Below are positions 1-6,805 of a DNA stretch of 64,000 bases, in pieces. Source of the DNA: JAJDFU01 sp964641965 (GTDB lineage Bacteria > Bacteroidota > Bacteroidia > Chitinophagales > Saprospiraceae). The stretch is taken from contig CAZXLD010000005.1 of the NCBI GenBank assembly GCA_964641965.1, positions 1 through 64,000 of the forward strand. The letters are read 5' to 3'. Made by a program: the position numbers and the translations under genes. The notes under the pieces were generated by a model, which saw only the letters and a list, made by a program, of their open reading frames with translations, made no database searches and was not told where the DNA came from. The stretch's first letter is position 1. Each line of letters opens with the position of its first letter.

Positions 1-149
1 AAGATTTCGCAATCCTAATTTATCAAAACTGTCAGATTAAGTTGTGACTACTTCAATTTTAGAAAAGCAACTTTAATGTTCGCCCGAACCAGGAATTGAA
101 TGGTTAAGCTTTCCAGGTAAGCCTCTCAATACTCTCCTTCGGGAAACTC

Positions 150-398
150 TCATTGAATAGGGTCACTGATCATATCTTCCGGATAGATCAGCACCGGAAT
201 CATTAGCTTTCTTTCCGCCAGCTCTTCGAATTCCTCAGGAGAAACAACAATACCATCAGCCAATCTAACCTGTGTCCTGTTTTCATCCAGGCATCCGATC
301 ATGACCTTGACCGGAAGCTGTTCTCTGAGCTCCTGAGTACTTTTAATCTCTCCTTCGAGCAGGGCCCTGAGGATCTCGCGTTTGTCTCTCATGCTCAT
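150..398 (-). CDS. Small hypothetical protein of integrated element
   Basis: The product is 82 aa, charged and probably soluble, with an N-terminal helical half and a short VRLADGIVVSPEEFEELA segment. I do not recognise a family. It follows the DUF5681-like gene on the same strand and overlaps its 3' end by 56 nt, an unusually long overlap. The true start may therefore be an internal codon, such as the Met near position 302, or the pair may be translationally coupled. Its place beside a terminase-like gene suggests it belongs to the same mobile element. It could be a small packaging or regulatory protein, but nothing in the sequence shows this. Confidence 0.5.
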   Translation of the reverse strand: MSMRDKREILRALLEGEIKSTQELREQLPVKVMIGCLDENRTQVRLADGIVVSPEEFEELAERKLMIPVLIYPEDMISDPIQ

Positions 399-687
399 TC
401 AGTTTTTCGATGGCAGCATCCAGCATCGAATCCACCTCTTCATCGGATAGGCGATCTATGTTCATTTTTGCTTCCACCCGTTGCAATTTGGGAAGTACGA
501 AGTCCATCAGGCGGGTACGGACTTGCCAGCGTTCCCATGGGGTGAGAGCCTGCCAGTCCTCTACAGCTAAGGGAGAATCATCCTCTATGAATTGTGCAAT
601 AAAGTTGCGGGCCTGGATCCCTGATTTGTTTCTCGCGCCGGAAGGGCGTCCTTTTGGGTTTCCGCTCTGTCCTGGTTGCCAAGGCAT
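343..687 (-). CDS. DUF5681-domain protein, possible phage small terminase
   Basis: The 114-aa product opens with the signature GQSGNPKGRPSGARNK, typical of DUF5681 proteins. These are common in prophages, often next to large terminases, and are thought to include DNA-packaging small subunits. The rest is helical and charged, with an acidic segment near residues 35-45 and a C-terminal Glu/Arg-rich tail. Homologues of this type are usually 100-180 aa, so the length is plausible. The gene lies at the far end of the block integrase, HTH, primase-helicase. A terS-like gene without visible capsid or tail genes is what a phage satellite would carry. The link to packaging is inferred from family and context. 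Confidence 0.65.
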   Translation of the reverse strand: MPWQPGQSGNPKGRPSGARNKSGIQARNFIAQFIEDDSPLAVEDWQALTPWERWQVRTRLMDFVLPKLQRVEAKMNIDRLSDEEVDSMLDAAIEKLNEHERQTRDPQGPARRRD

Positions 688-779
688 TGTTTAATATTGT
701 TTTTATCAATAATCCAACTGACTTCCGGATAGTTCCGGATTCTTTTGCCAACCCAACACGCTTAATTAAAGCTATTTTC

Positions 780-816
780 GGCGGCGGCGAATTGCCTAAG
801 AGCTCCGCCCGCCGCC
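780..816 (-). terminator. GC-rich hairpin after primase-helicase gene
   Basis: GGCGGCG at 780-786 pairs with CGCCGCC at 810-816 just beyond the stop of the 719-aa gene. On the minus strand the stem is followed by GAAAATAG rather than a clean U-tract, so this is a weak intrinsic terminator or a transcript-end stabiliser. Confidence 0.45.
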
Positions 817-823
817 CTTCCCA

Positions 824-2983
824 CTAATGGTTGTAAAAAGAGGGTGGATCATCGGTTTTTTGAGTCTTTTTTTGGCGACTCTTTTTACTTTTTTTATCTG
901 ACCTCATTTTATTCTCAGTTGGGCTTTTTTGAGCCTGAATCCAAAGTATACCTTCCTTCGATTTTTTCCATTTTTGGATAGATGTCCTCACATCATCCCT
1001 GCGCACGGTCCCATGAAAAACTTCGCCTACTTCTTTCATATTACCACATTGCTTGTAAGTATCAATTACTTCCAACCTTAATTCTTCTGTGAAATCCGGT
1101 ATTTCCTTGGTACGGTCTAGCATTCGTTCCTCTGGATAACGGCCAACGTCCTCGAAATGAAGCCAACAGTTTTCAGTGTTGTTGCCTGGAGGGCACAGGT
1201 TCAATGCCCACACTTGCGAATCGTTCAAGGTTTTGGGTGCCCTTCTGGCTTTCAACTGCTTGAGGTAAACTCTTTCCATGTTGTTGTAATCCTTTCCGAT
1301 CCCAAAAATAAAATCCACAATATTGGCTAGGGTCTTGGAGCCTGCCAGGTGGTTGATGCTCATAGGTTCGGTCGAGGGCACCTTGGGCGTATGAGCCAGA
1401 AGTAAGATAGTTGTTTGGTATTGACGTTTAAGTAGTTTTAGTCGCTTAATGAAAGGTAAGGCCTGTTTGGCCTCCTCCAGCTGTAAGGCCTCTGCCAAAT
1501 AAGAAATGTTGTCTACAACAATCAAGACCGGCTTGTGCACCTTGAAATGTTGTTCCATGGCCCATAATAAATAGTCTGCTGGCTTAACACCGTCTGGTAG
1601 ATCATAACGATCCGGGTCCATTTCGTAACGGATCAGGTTTTCAGGCATTGAGAATTTGTGGGTTTTGTCAATGCTTCGATAGCGTTCGGACCAGTCGTCC
1701 GCCTCTAATTCGAAGTCGTAATACAAAACGGTGCCGTGCACTTCACCTTCAATTCCAAACAAGTCCTTTCCTGTTGCTACAGCTAACGCAATTTGCATTG
1801 CTAAAATGGTCTTACCCATATTGGTGTCGGCAAACAGGATACCTACCTGGCGTTCTTTAAATACCGGGTTAAAAAGCCACCGGACAGGTGGCATATTGTC
1901 TCCGATCTTCTGCCATTGAGGAGCAGTGGCTTCTATGAACGGGTCCGGAGTGTCACTGGGGATTTTTTCCTGCTCATCTTCAGTTTCACCCAGCCAGAAT
2001 GCGAGAGGTTTGAAACGGGTTCGTTCTCCATAAGGTTTCTCTTTTCCGAAAAAGCGGTGAGTAAGTGGCCTGAGGAAACCTTTCCTGTTTACGAGGCATT
2101 TGGGAGCATTGGTGGGTTTTGACTCAGGATGCCCGACTGCCCAGATTCCATAATCTTCATTCGCCAAATGGGGGTTTGTAGCCCGATGAAAGAATTGCAA
2201 GTAGGCAATAGTTTTCAATTGCTCTGCTGTTGGCCGATTTAAGGGCACCTTATTGCCTTGTGATGTATTTTGAGGGGCGATCTCATACGGCGCCTTCCCC
2301 GAAGTATTTGGTTTTTCAGGTTTTATTTTGTCAGATCCAAACTCGTGGAGGGTCAAAGCCCAAACACGTACCACTTCTGCCTCAACCTGTGGGAATTTTA
2401 CTACAGATCTGCCCTCTGGTGCATTTTCCCAGCTATATCCCGGGGTGGGGGGAGCTACCACCTGACCCCGACCAGTAGCGCCTCCCGAGCCATGTCGGTC
2501 TGTGAAGAATTCTCCGAGCGCTTCCCTCTTGCCATCTAGTTCCCTGGTTACGACTTTTGATGGGGGATTAGTCATTGGAATACCTTCCTGGTATCTGCCC
2601 ATCAGATGATACCCCCCGGATACAGACCTCTTCACGGCAAGGGTTACCAATGGAGAAATTCCGGTCTTCTTCTTGCATTTTTTGTCCCACTCCTCCAGCA
2701 AGGTCTCTAGCCTGTAAGATTCTATATCAAAAGCAAACAGGTCTCCATGGATCAGAATACCTAACCCATAGCACGATTCAAATGGTTTGAGTTGCTTTTC
2801 CTCTTCCCACTCATTCCTTGCTTGCCATCCAGATTCGAACGGCCTTTTGGGTTTTCCTTTGTCATCTAGTTTGAGTGGGACGCAGTGCACCCCTTTCTCC
2901 AGCCATGCTTCTGCCTCGGATCGGTAATTTTTTCTTTGATATGTCACCAGGAACAGCTTTAAGAGGTCAAGACCGAAGATCAT
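824..2983 (-). CDS. Primase-polymerase / RepA-like helicase fusion
   Basis: This 719-aa replication protein joins two domains. Residues about 20-200 match the bifunctional primase/polymerase (AEP, PF09250-like) fold: an acidic metal motif FAFDIES with D86 and E88, a GGYHLM motif with H126, and a VVAPPTPGYSW strand near 175-185. Residues about 360-600 are a RecA/RepA-like ATPase (AAA_25 type) with Walker A ADTNMGKT (385-392), Walker B ending at D491 (VLIVVDN), and an LLLAHTPK sensor strand. The first Walker A Gly is replaced by Ala. The C-terminus is Lys-rich and may bind DNA. The start overlaps the upstream HTH gene by 17 nt, implying one operon. Such fusions initiate replication of plasmids, phages and satellites after excision. 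Role as the element's own initiator is inference. Confidence 0.85.
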   Translation of the reverse strand: MIFGLDLLKLFLVTYQRKNYRSEAEAWLEKGVHCVPLKLDDKGKPKRPFESGWQARNEWEEEKQLKPFESCYGLGILIHGDLFAFDIESYRLETLLEEWDKKCKKKTGISPLVTLAVKRSVSGGYHLMGRYQEGIPMTNPPSKVVTRELDGKREALGEFFTDRHGSGGATGRGQVVAPPTPGYSWENAPEGRSVVKFPQVEAEVVRVWALTLHEFGSDKIKPEKPNTSGKAPYEIAPQNTSQGNKVPLNRPTAEQLKTIAYLQFFHRATNPHLANEDYGIWAVGHPESKPTNAPKCLVNRKGFLRPLTHRFFGKEKPYGERTRFKPLAFWLGETEDEQEKIPSDTPDPFIEATAPQWQKIGDNMPPVRWLFNPVFKERQVGILFADTNMGKTILAMQIALAVATGKDLFGIEGEVHGTVLYYDFELEADDWSERYRSIDKTHKFSMPENLIRYEMDPDRYDLPDGVKPADYLLWAMEQHFKVHKPVLIVVDNISYLAEALQLEEAKQALPFIKRLKLLKRQYQTTILLLAHTPKVPSTEPMSINHLAGSKTLANIVDFIFGIGKDYNNMERVYLKQLKARRAPKTLNDSQVWALNLCPPGNNTENCWLHFEDVGRYPEERMLDRTKEIPDFTEELRLEVIDTYKQCGNMKEVGEVFHGTVRRDDVRTSIQKWKKSKEGILWIQAQKSPTENKMRSDKKSKKSRQKKTQKTDDPPSFYNH

Positions 2984-3260
2984 TGGCAGCCCGGCGGACC
3001 TCCTCGCTCCTGAAACGGATGAGGCCTCCGTTTATCCTGTGCTTTTCAAGAAACCCCTGTCTTGCATAGTTGTCCACGGTGGCCAGTGAACAATTTAGGT
3101 ATCTGGCAACCTGTTTGCGGGTGAGCCATTCAGGAAGGGTGTCAGGATTGTCCGTTACTGGATGTTCGATTTCCAGGCAAGCCCTAACACAATCGATGAT
3201 CAGAATTTCTAGTTCTCCCTTGGGAATGATAATCAGCTCCATTACTTTTCTTTCCTCCAA
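2967..3260 (-). CDS. Excisionase-like helix-turn-helix protein
   Basis: The 97-aa protein has a C-terminal HTH_17/MerR-like winged helix: residues about 43-90 contain LTRKQVARYLNCSLATVDNY followed by the wing and RFRSEEVRRA. This is the pattern of Bacteroidota excisionase-like proteins encoded beside integrases. The N-terminal 40 residues are hydrophobic and helical, unlike a signal peptide. It lies between the 221-aa gene and the primase-helicase gene, overlapping the latter by 17 nt. It probably binds DNA either as a directionality factor for the integrase or as a regulator of the replication gene; the sequence alone cannot separate these. An internal Met six codons in is an alternative start. 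Confidence 0.75.
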   Translation of the reverse strand: MEERKVMELIIIPKGELEILIIDCVRACLEIEHPVTDNPDTLPEWLTRKQVARYLNCSLATVDNYARQGFLEKHRINGGLIRFRSEEVRRAANDLRS

Positions 3261-3323
3261 TATGGAGCAGAATGATCTTCCCTATTTTCCGGAAGTTCCT
3301 TAAGGTAGAAAAGGAAGGAAACT

Positions 3324-3989
3324 TTAACGTATCATGGGGAGAAATGTCCTTCTGAGCTGATCCTCTCGCCGTTTATTGTCAAGGTTAGTTGGTTTGCTTC
3401 TCAGCGCCCTCCCCGAAATAGAGATAGCAAACCGTTTATCTAGAAAAGTGGAGAACCACTCTGAAGGTGATGGCCCCTCAAGAAGGCCCTTTGCCCGGAG
3501 AGTCTGGTAGAGCACTCTTATCTTCCATTTATCTGCTTTCTCGACTTTGGCATCAATAAGATTTTCGGATTTCAGGATCCTTTCGCAGATTAATCCAAGT
3601 TCTGCTTCAGGAAAAGTGTTCTTTTTGGGGGCCACTTGCTTTGGGGTTGCCTGCGGGTCGAAATGATCCTGTATCTTCTGCATGATTTTGAACCACACTA
3701 ACAATTTAAAATGGTAGATATAATTATTATTAAAATTGTTGAAGTTAATCGGGAAGTTGGCAAGCTTTTCCTTCCGCTGGTCAATGTATTTCTGGAGACG
3801 CCCCCTTATCTCTTTTTCAGTTAAAATTTCATTTGCCAAGTCTTTCTGATATGCTAAACAGGTTTCTTCAAGCTCACGAATCTCTCGCTTAACTTGTTCC
3901 TCTGAAACCACCCATTCCGGCTTGGGAGGATCGTAGCTTTCCAGAATTTTTCTTACTTCCTCTTCGACCCATGAGTAGTCGTTTTCCAT
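3324..3989 (-). CDS. Hypothetical protein between integrase and HTH gene
   Basis: I chose the Met at 3989, giving 221 aa, because it lies one base past the integrase stop. The longer reading from 4049 would overlap the integrase by 59 nt. The protein is highly charged and mostly helical. It has a Glu/Lys-rich coiled-coil-like N-terminal third, an Asn-rich patch (NNFNNNYIYHF) and a basic C-terminus with an RREDQLRRTF tail. No catalytic motif is visible and I do not recognise a family, although proteins of this kind often sit between integrase and excisionase in Bacteroidota elements. It is probably co-transcribed with the integrase. Function is unknown. Confidence 0.6.
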   Translation of the reverse strand: MENDYSWVEEEVRKILESYDPPKPEWVVSEEQVKREIRELEETCLAYQKDLANEILTEKEIRGRLQKYIDQRKEKLANFPINFNNFNNNYIYHFKLLVWFKIMQKIQDHFDPQATPKQVAPKKNTFPEAELGLICERILKSENLIDAKVEKADKWKIRVLYQTLRAKGLLEGPSPSEWFSTFLDKRFAISISGRALRSKPTNLDNKRREDQLRRTFLPMIR

Positions 3990-3990
3990 T

Positions 3991-5250
3991 TCAATTTTCT
4001 TTTCCAGTGAAAAATGTATGATCCGCCAAACGACCCGCCGTTTCCTCACCAGTGACTTTGATATACTTCATAAAACTGGCCACTGTGGTGTGTCCGGTGA
4101 ACTTCATAATATCGGGACTGGGTATGCCACTCTTGTAGGCATTGGTCGCAAAACTTCTTCTGGCCGTATGTGAGGAAACAAGCTTCCATTTTTTAAAAAC
4201 TTTTCGTTCGTGCTTCCCCCCACGGAACACATTGATCTCAATCTCCTGGTCGAATTCTGCCAGTTCTGCCAGCTCTTTTAGATATTTATTGAGCTTCTGA
4301 TTGCTGATGGTTTCCGGGGCCCGACCTTCGTTACGGTCCAGGATGGCTTTCAGTTTTGGATTAGTCAGGGGCACCGTTACCTTCTGTTTGGTCTTTTGGG
4401 TAGTAATGGACAGCGCAGGAACCTCACGTCCATCATGGGATATTTTCGCGATGTTCTGCGGTTTGATCTGTGAGAAATCAGAGAACCGGAGTCCGGTGTA
4501 TGCACCGATTAGAAAAAGGTCCCGGACTCTTTCGTATTTGGGGGATAAGTCCTTCATGTTGAAAAGGACATCAAGCTCCTTTTCGGTAAGGTATATGTTC
4601 TCGGATTCCCGTCTGGGAATGGAAAGCCTGACCCTTGCCGTGATATCCTGATCCGTAATGCCTCGCCGAAAAGCTTCCTTCAGTATGGTCTTCAGGGTGG
4701 AAAGAATCTTATTGATGTGGGTGTCGGAAAAATTAAGGGTGTACAGATAGGCTAAAAAATCATTTTTCCAGGTTTCGTTCAGGTTGGCGAAATCCAGCCT
4801 TCGCCTTCTGTGTTTTTCATAGCCCTTTAGATGCTTTTGGCAAGTGTTATAGACCTGGATGCTGCCTCCGGGGCGTTTCATGGCCTTTCTTTCTTCTATG
4901 AATTGCTCCACGAATTCAAGCAGCCCTGCATTTTTGTCCTCGCGCTTCTCTATCCTCGAAATCAGTTTTTCCTTGAATCTTTGGGGGTGCGGGACGATAC
5001 CCTCCATTTTGTATTCGTAGTGCAGGTCAAGGGTCTCTGCCTCCATTCTGCTCAGTGTGCGGTTGATCCCGGAATGGAGCCGAAAATCGCGGGTCTCCTT
5101 CACCCGCATCCCCCTTGGGTTCCAAAACTTGCGGGGAATACTGATCCCTGTGGAGAGGACCACCCGGTTACCCGAATATCTCCAGATCATAATGATAAGG
5201 GCTGGGTCATCGGTTCCGTTACGGAGGTTGAATCGAGGTTTTCTGGCCAT
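3991..5250 (-). CDS. Tyrosine recombinase / integrase
   Basis: This 419-aa integrase has the three-part layout usual in Bacteroidota: an arm-DNA-binding domain (about 1-90), a core-binding SAM-like domain (about 105-210) and a catalytic domain (about 215-410). The active-site set is complete: R255 in YTGLRFSD, K288 in the beta-hairpin, H361 and R364 in HTARRSF, H387 in FTGHTT, and nucleophile Y396 in MKYIKV. It would catalyse site-specific insertion and excision of the element. The gene starts about 165 bp from a tRNA-tail-like sequence at 5416-5431, the expected att site position. It is the first gene of a leftward block running to the terminase-like gene. Confidence in the family is high. 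Confidence 0.95.
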   Translation of the reverse strand: MARKPRFNLRNGTDDPALIIMIWRYSGNRVVLSTGISIPRKFWNPRGMRVKETRDFRLHSGINRTLSRMEAETLDLHYEYKMEGIVPHPQRFKEKLISRIEKREDKNAGLLEFVEQFIEERKAMKRPGGSIQVYNTCQKHLKGYEKHRRRRLDFANLNETWKNDFLAYLYTLNFSDTHINKILSTLKTILKEAFRRGITDQDITARVRLSIPRRESENIYLTEKELDVLFNMKDLSPKYERVRDLFLIGAYTGLRFSDFSQIKPQNIAKISHDGREVPALSITTQKTKQKVTVPLTNPKLKAILDRNEGRAPETISNQKLNKYLKELAELAEFDQEIEINVFRGGKHERKVFKKWKLVSSHTARRSFATNAYKSGIPSPDIMKFTGHTTVASFMKYIKVTGEETAGRLADHTFFTGKEN

Positions 5251-5415
5251 CGGTTTAGCTTTGACACGAAGATACGGAAGGCCATAAATGTTGTCGGTAT
5301 TGTTGTCGGTTTATTTAGGCTTGAGTATTCTCTATTATTCTCTTATATTATTCAAGTAGTTGGTTTACAACATTTTAAATAGAAATAGAAGCTAGAGGTG
5401 CCCAAAGGTTCTGGA

Positions 5416-5431
5416 ACCTCCTCCTCCGCCA
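5416..5431 (+). other. Candidate attR: tRNA 3' tail (Ser-like)
   Basis: The sequence reads ACCTCCTCCTCCGCCA. CTCCTCC-G-CCA fits a seven-base acceptor strand, a G discriminator and the CCA end, as in many tRNA-Ser genes, and ACCTC would be the 3' half of the T stem. No 5' tRNA body precedes it within a normal distance, and no proper seven-base T loop is present. It is therefore a 3' fragment rather than a gene. It lies next to the integrase and just before a strong terminator. This is what integration into the 3' end of a tRNA leaves at the distal junction. A tmRNA tail is an alternative. Confidence 0.6.
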
Positions 5432-5445
5432 GCGCGAACGCGCCA

Positions 5446-5470
5446 GGCCGCCCCAATGGGCGGCCTTTTT
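5446..5470 (+). terminator. Strong intrinsic terminator after tRNA-like tail
   Basis: GGCCGCCC (5446-5453) pairs perfectly with GGGCGGCC (5458-5465) across a CAAT loop and is followed by TTTTT (5466-5470). It points rightwards and has no complete gene in front of it. It probably ended the tRNA transcript before the element separated the two. Confidence 0.85.
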
Positions 5471-6044
5471 CATTTCAGGTAGGGTGGCAAGGGGACTTTG
5501 GTGGCGTAACCTGAAAAGGAAAAAAGTAGGGGCCGCAGGCCCTGTGTGGCTTTGTAGCCCCCCTCTCCAGGGATCAGCGCAGCTAATCCATTAAAACCGG
5601 TACTTATTTGACTATATGACCAAGAGGACAGCTTTTTTGCTTTAAGGTGGGCTGTGAAATTCATTTGAGAAGACCAACTAAAGTAGGATTTGACGCAAAG
5701 CACCATTGCGTGTGTGCTTTGAAGCCTCCCGTCCCAGGCATCAGCACCCTTAATCCCTCCTCCGATACCACAACTCCACGATTTCCAGTTCGGTCAGGAC
5801 ATGCCTACGGCAGTTGACCCATTGATAAGGAAGCGCATGTTGGTCGAGTATCCTTTTGATCATCACTGTGGGAACCAACTTCCGTTCGTGAAGGAGGATG
5901 GTATGGCAAATGGCCGTCACCAAAGGGAGTTCTTCCTTGGCCAGGATGAGCCTCATGGCCTGATAGTAGGAGAAAATTTGTTCTCCCACCTGACATCCAG
6001 GTCTTGGGGATTAATGTCTCAATCGGGTAATGGGAGAAAATCCC
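5471..6044. other. Gene-poor decayed stretch with a direct repeat
   Basis: This stretch lies between the element's right end and the IS200-like copy. It holds no gene I can support. Two imperfect copies of a roughly 45-bp sequence occur at 5544-5589 and 5712-5756. A 79-codon open frame on the minus strand (5750-5989, GTG start, with ILAKEELPLVTAICHTIL) reads like protein but has no family match I know. It may be the remnant of a gene broken by the neighbouring IS. Confidence 0.4.
5544..5756. repeat. Imperfect direct repeat pair, ~45 bp
   Basis: 5544-5589 and 5712-5756 share GTGTG-CTTTG-AGCC, a C-rich run, CAGG-ATCAGC and TAATCC in the same order, with several mismatches. The unit spacing is 168 bp. 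On the minus strand both read as related peptides (GLAALIPGEGGYKA and GLRVLMPGTGGFKA), so this could be an old coding duplication or a non-coding REP-like unit. Confidence 0.55.
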
Positions 6045-6590
6045 TCGCCTTTAGGCGAAGACTTTAGTTTGATGAGCGCTGGTGGTATCTTAGGCTCATG
6101 CAACACTATCGGAAGACTTCCCCCTCGATTTAAGATTTCAAATATCACCTGGTTTGGATTACGAAGTACCGTAAACCAGTATTGAGCGGTGAGATAGCGC
6201 ATCGTTGCAGAGAGCTTCTCCGAGAGATATGCAGGAACAAGGATGTGGAAATACTGTCGGGACATGTATCGAAGGATCATATCCATTTGTTTGTGTCGGT
6301 TCCTCCATTTTTGATTGTAAGCGATCTGATGCAATCCTTGAAGGGGAAGAGTTCCAGGAAGATGCTGAGTGAATTCAAACCCTTGTCGAGGCTGTTTTGG
6401 AGCAGGCATTTGTGGGCGGGTGGATATTTCGCGGCTTCCTCGGGAAATGTGATAGACGAAGTAATTATGGAGTATATCCAAAATCAGGAGGTTGAGAAGG
6501 AAGATGATAATTTTGAAGTCGCGAAATGAAGGGAATGACTTTAGCGGGCTTACAGCCTGCATCCCAAATCTACCAGCTTGTAGCCGGTAG
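6045..6590 (+). mobile_element. IS200/IS605-type insertion sequence (inactive copy)
   Basis: The element has no terminal inverted repeats but has subterminal hairpins, as expected for the IS200 group. At the left, TCGCC-TTTA-GGCGA lies at 6045-6058. At the right, GCGGGCT/AGCCTGC lies at 6544-6560 and CTACCAGCT-TGT-AGCCGGTAG at 6570-6590. Between them is one transposase frame (6098-6529) with a premature stop. No tnpB is present. Exact ends cannot be fixed by reading alone and are given here as the outer hairpins. Confidence 0.75.
6098..6529 (+). pseudogene. tnpA: IS200/IS605 TnpA transposase with one nonsense codon
   Basis: The Y1 transposase frame is intact from ATG 6098 (MQHYRKTSPSI) to the stop at 6529, about 143 codons and the usual length for TnpA. 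The exception is TAA at 6131-6133, where relatives normally have Tyr (IYDFKYHLVWITKYRKPVL). After that the HUH motif HIH in SKDHIHLFVSVPP, the SLKGKSSR segment, and LWAGGYFAASSG are all present. The nucleophile Tyr in MEYIQNQ is also kept. A single T-to-A change at 6133 would explain the stop. A TTG at 6182 could in principle restart translation, but that would lose the conserved first strand. The copy is therefore probably inactive unless the stop is read through. Confidence 0.85.
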
Positions 6591-6594
6591 TAGT

Positions 6595-6690
6595 TTAATT
6601 CCAATTAAGTTCAAGATACTGTTTTGAGAGTTGTTCGATTAGATCCGGGCTAGCCTGGACCTGATCGGATGTTATTTTCCTTTTGGTCAT
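6595..6690 (-). CDS. Possible 31-aa remnant ORF beside the IS end
   Basis: A short minus-strand frame starts MTKRKITSDQVQASPDL and stops five bases outside the right IS hairpin. It looks like the N-terminus of a small protein. The stop may have been created by the IS insertion, with lost sequence continuing at 5750-5989. No family is recognised and it may be chance. Confidence 0.2.
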   Translation of the reverse strand: MTKRKITSDQVQASPDLIEQLSKQYLELNWN

Positions 6691-6805
6691 AAGTCCAGTT
6701 TTTAACGATCATCATAAATGATAGCCAGCTCGGCCAGGATTTGCAAAGCCCTCCCCAATTACACCAACCTAAAAAGCGAAAGCCTCCTAGTTATGAGCCC
6801 CCCCT

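Noticed and set aside
410..694. 94-codon plus-strand frame over the terminase-like gene
   Set aside because: It is antisense to a gene with the DUF5681 signature and has no protein-like features of its own.
5391..5431. Complete tRNA gene at the att site
   Set aside because: Only the 3' acceptor and part of the T stem are present; no D arm, anticodon arm or seven-base T loop.
5470..5706. 78-codon minus-strand frame next to the terminator
   Set aside because: Includes one copy of the direct repeat and runs into the terminator; composition is not protein-like.
6011..6604. 197-codon minus-strand frame across the IS
   Set aside because: It is the antisense shadow of the TnpA frame and spans both IS hairpins.
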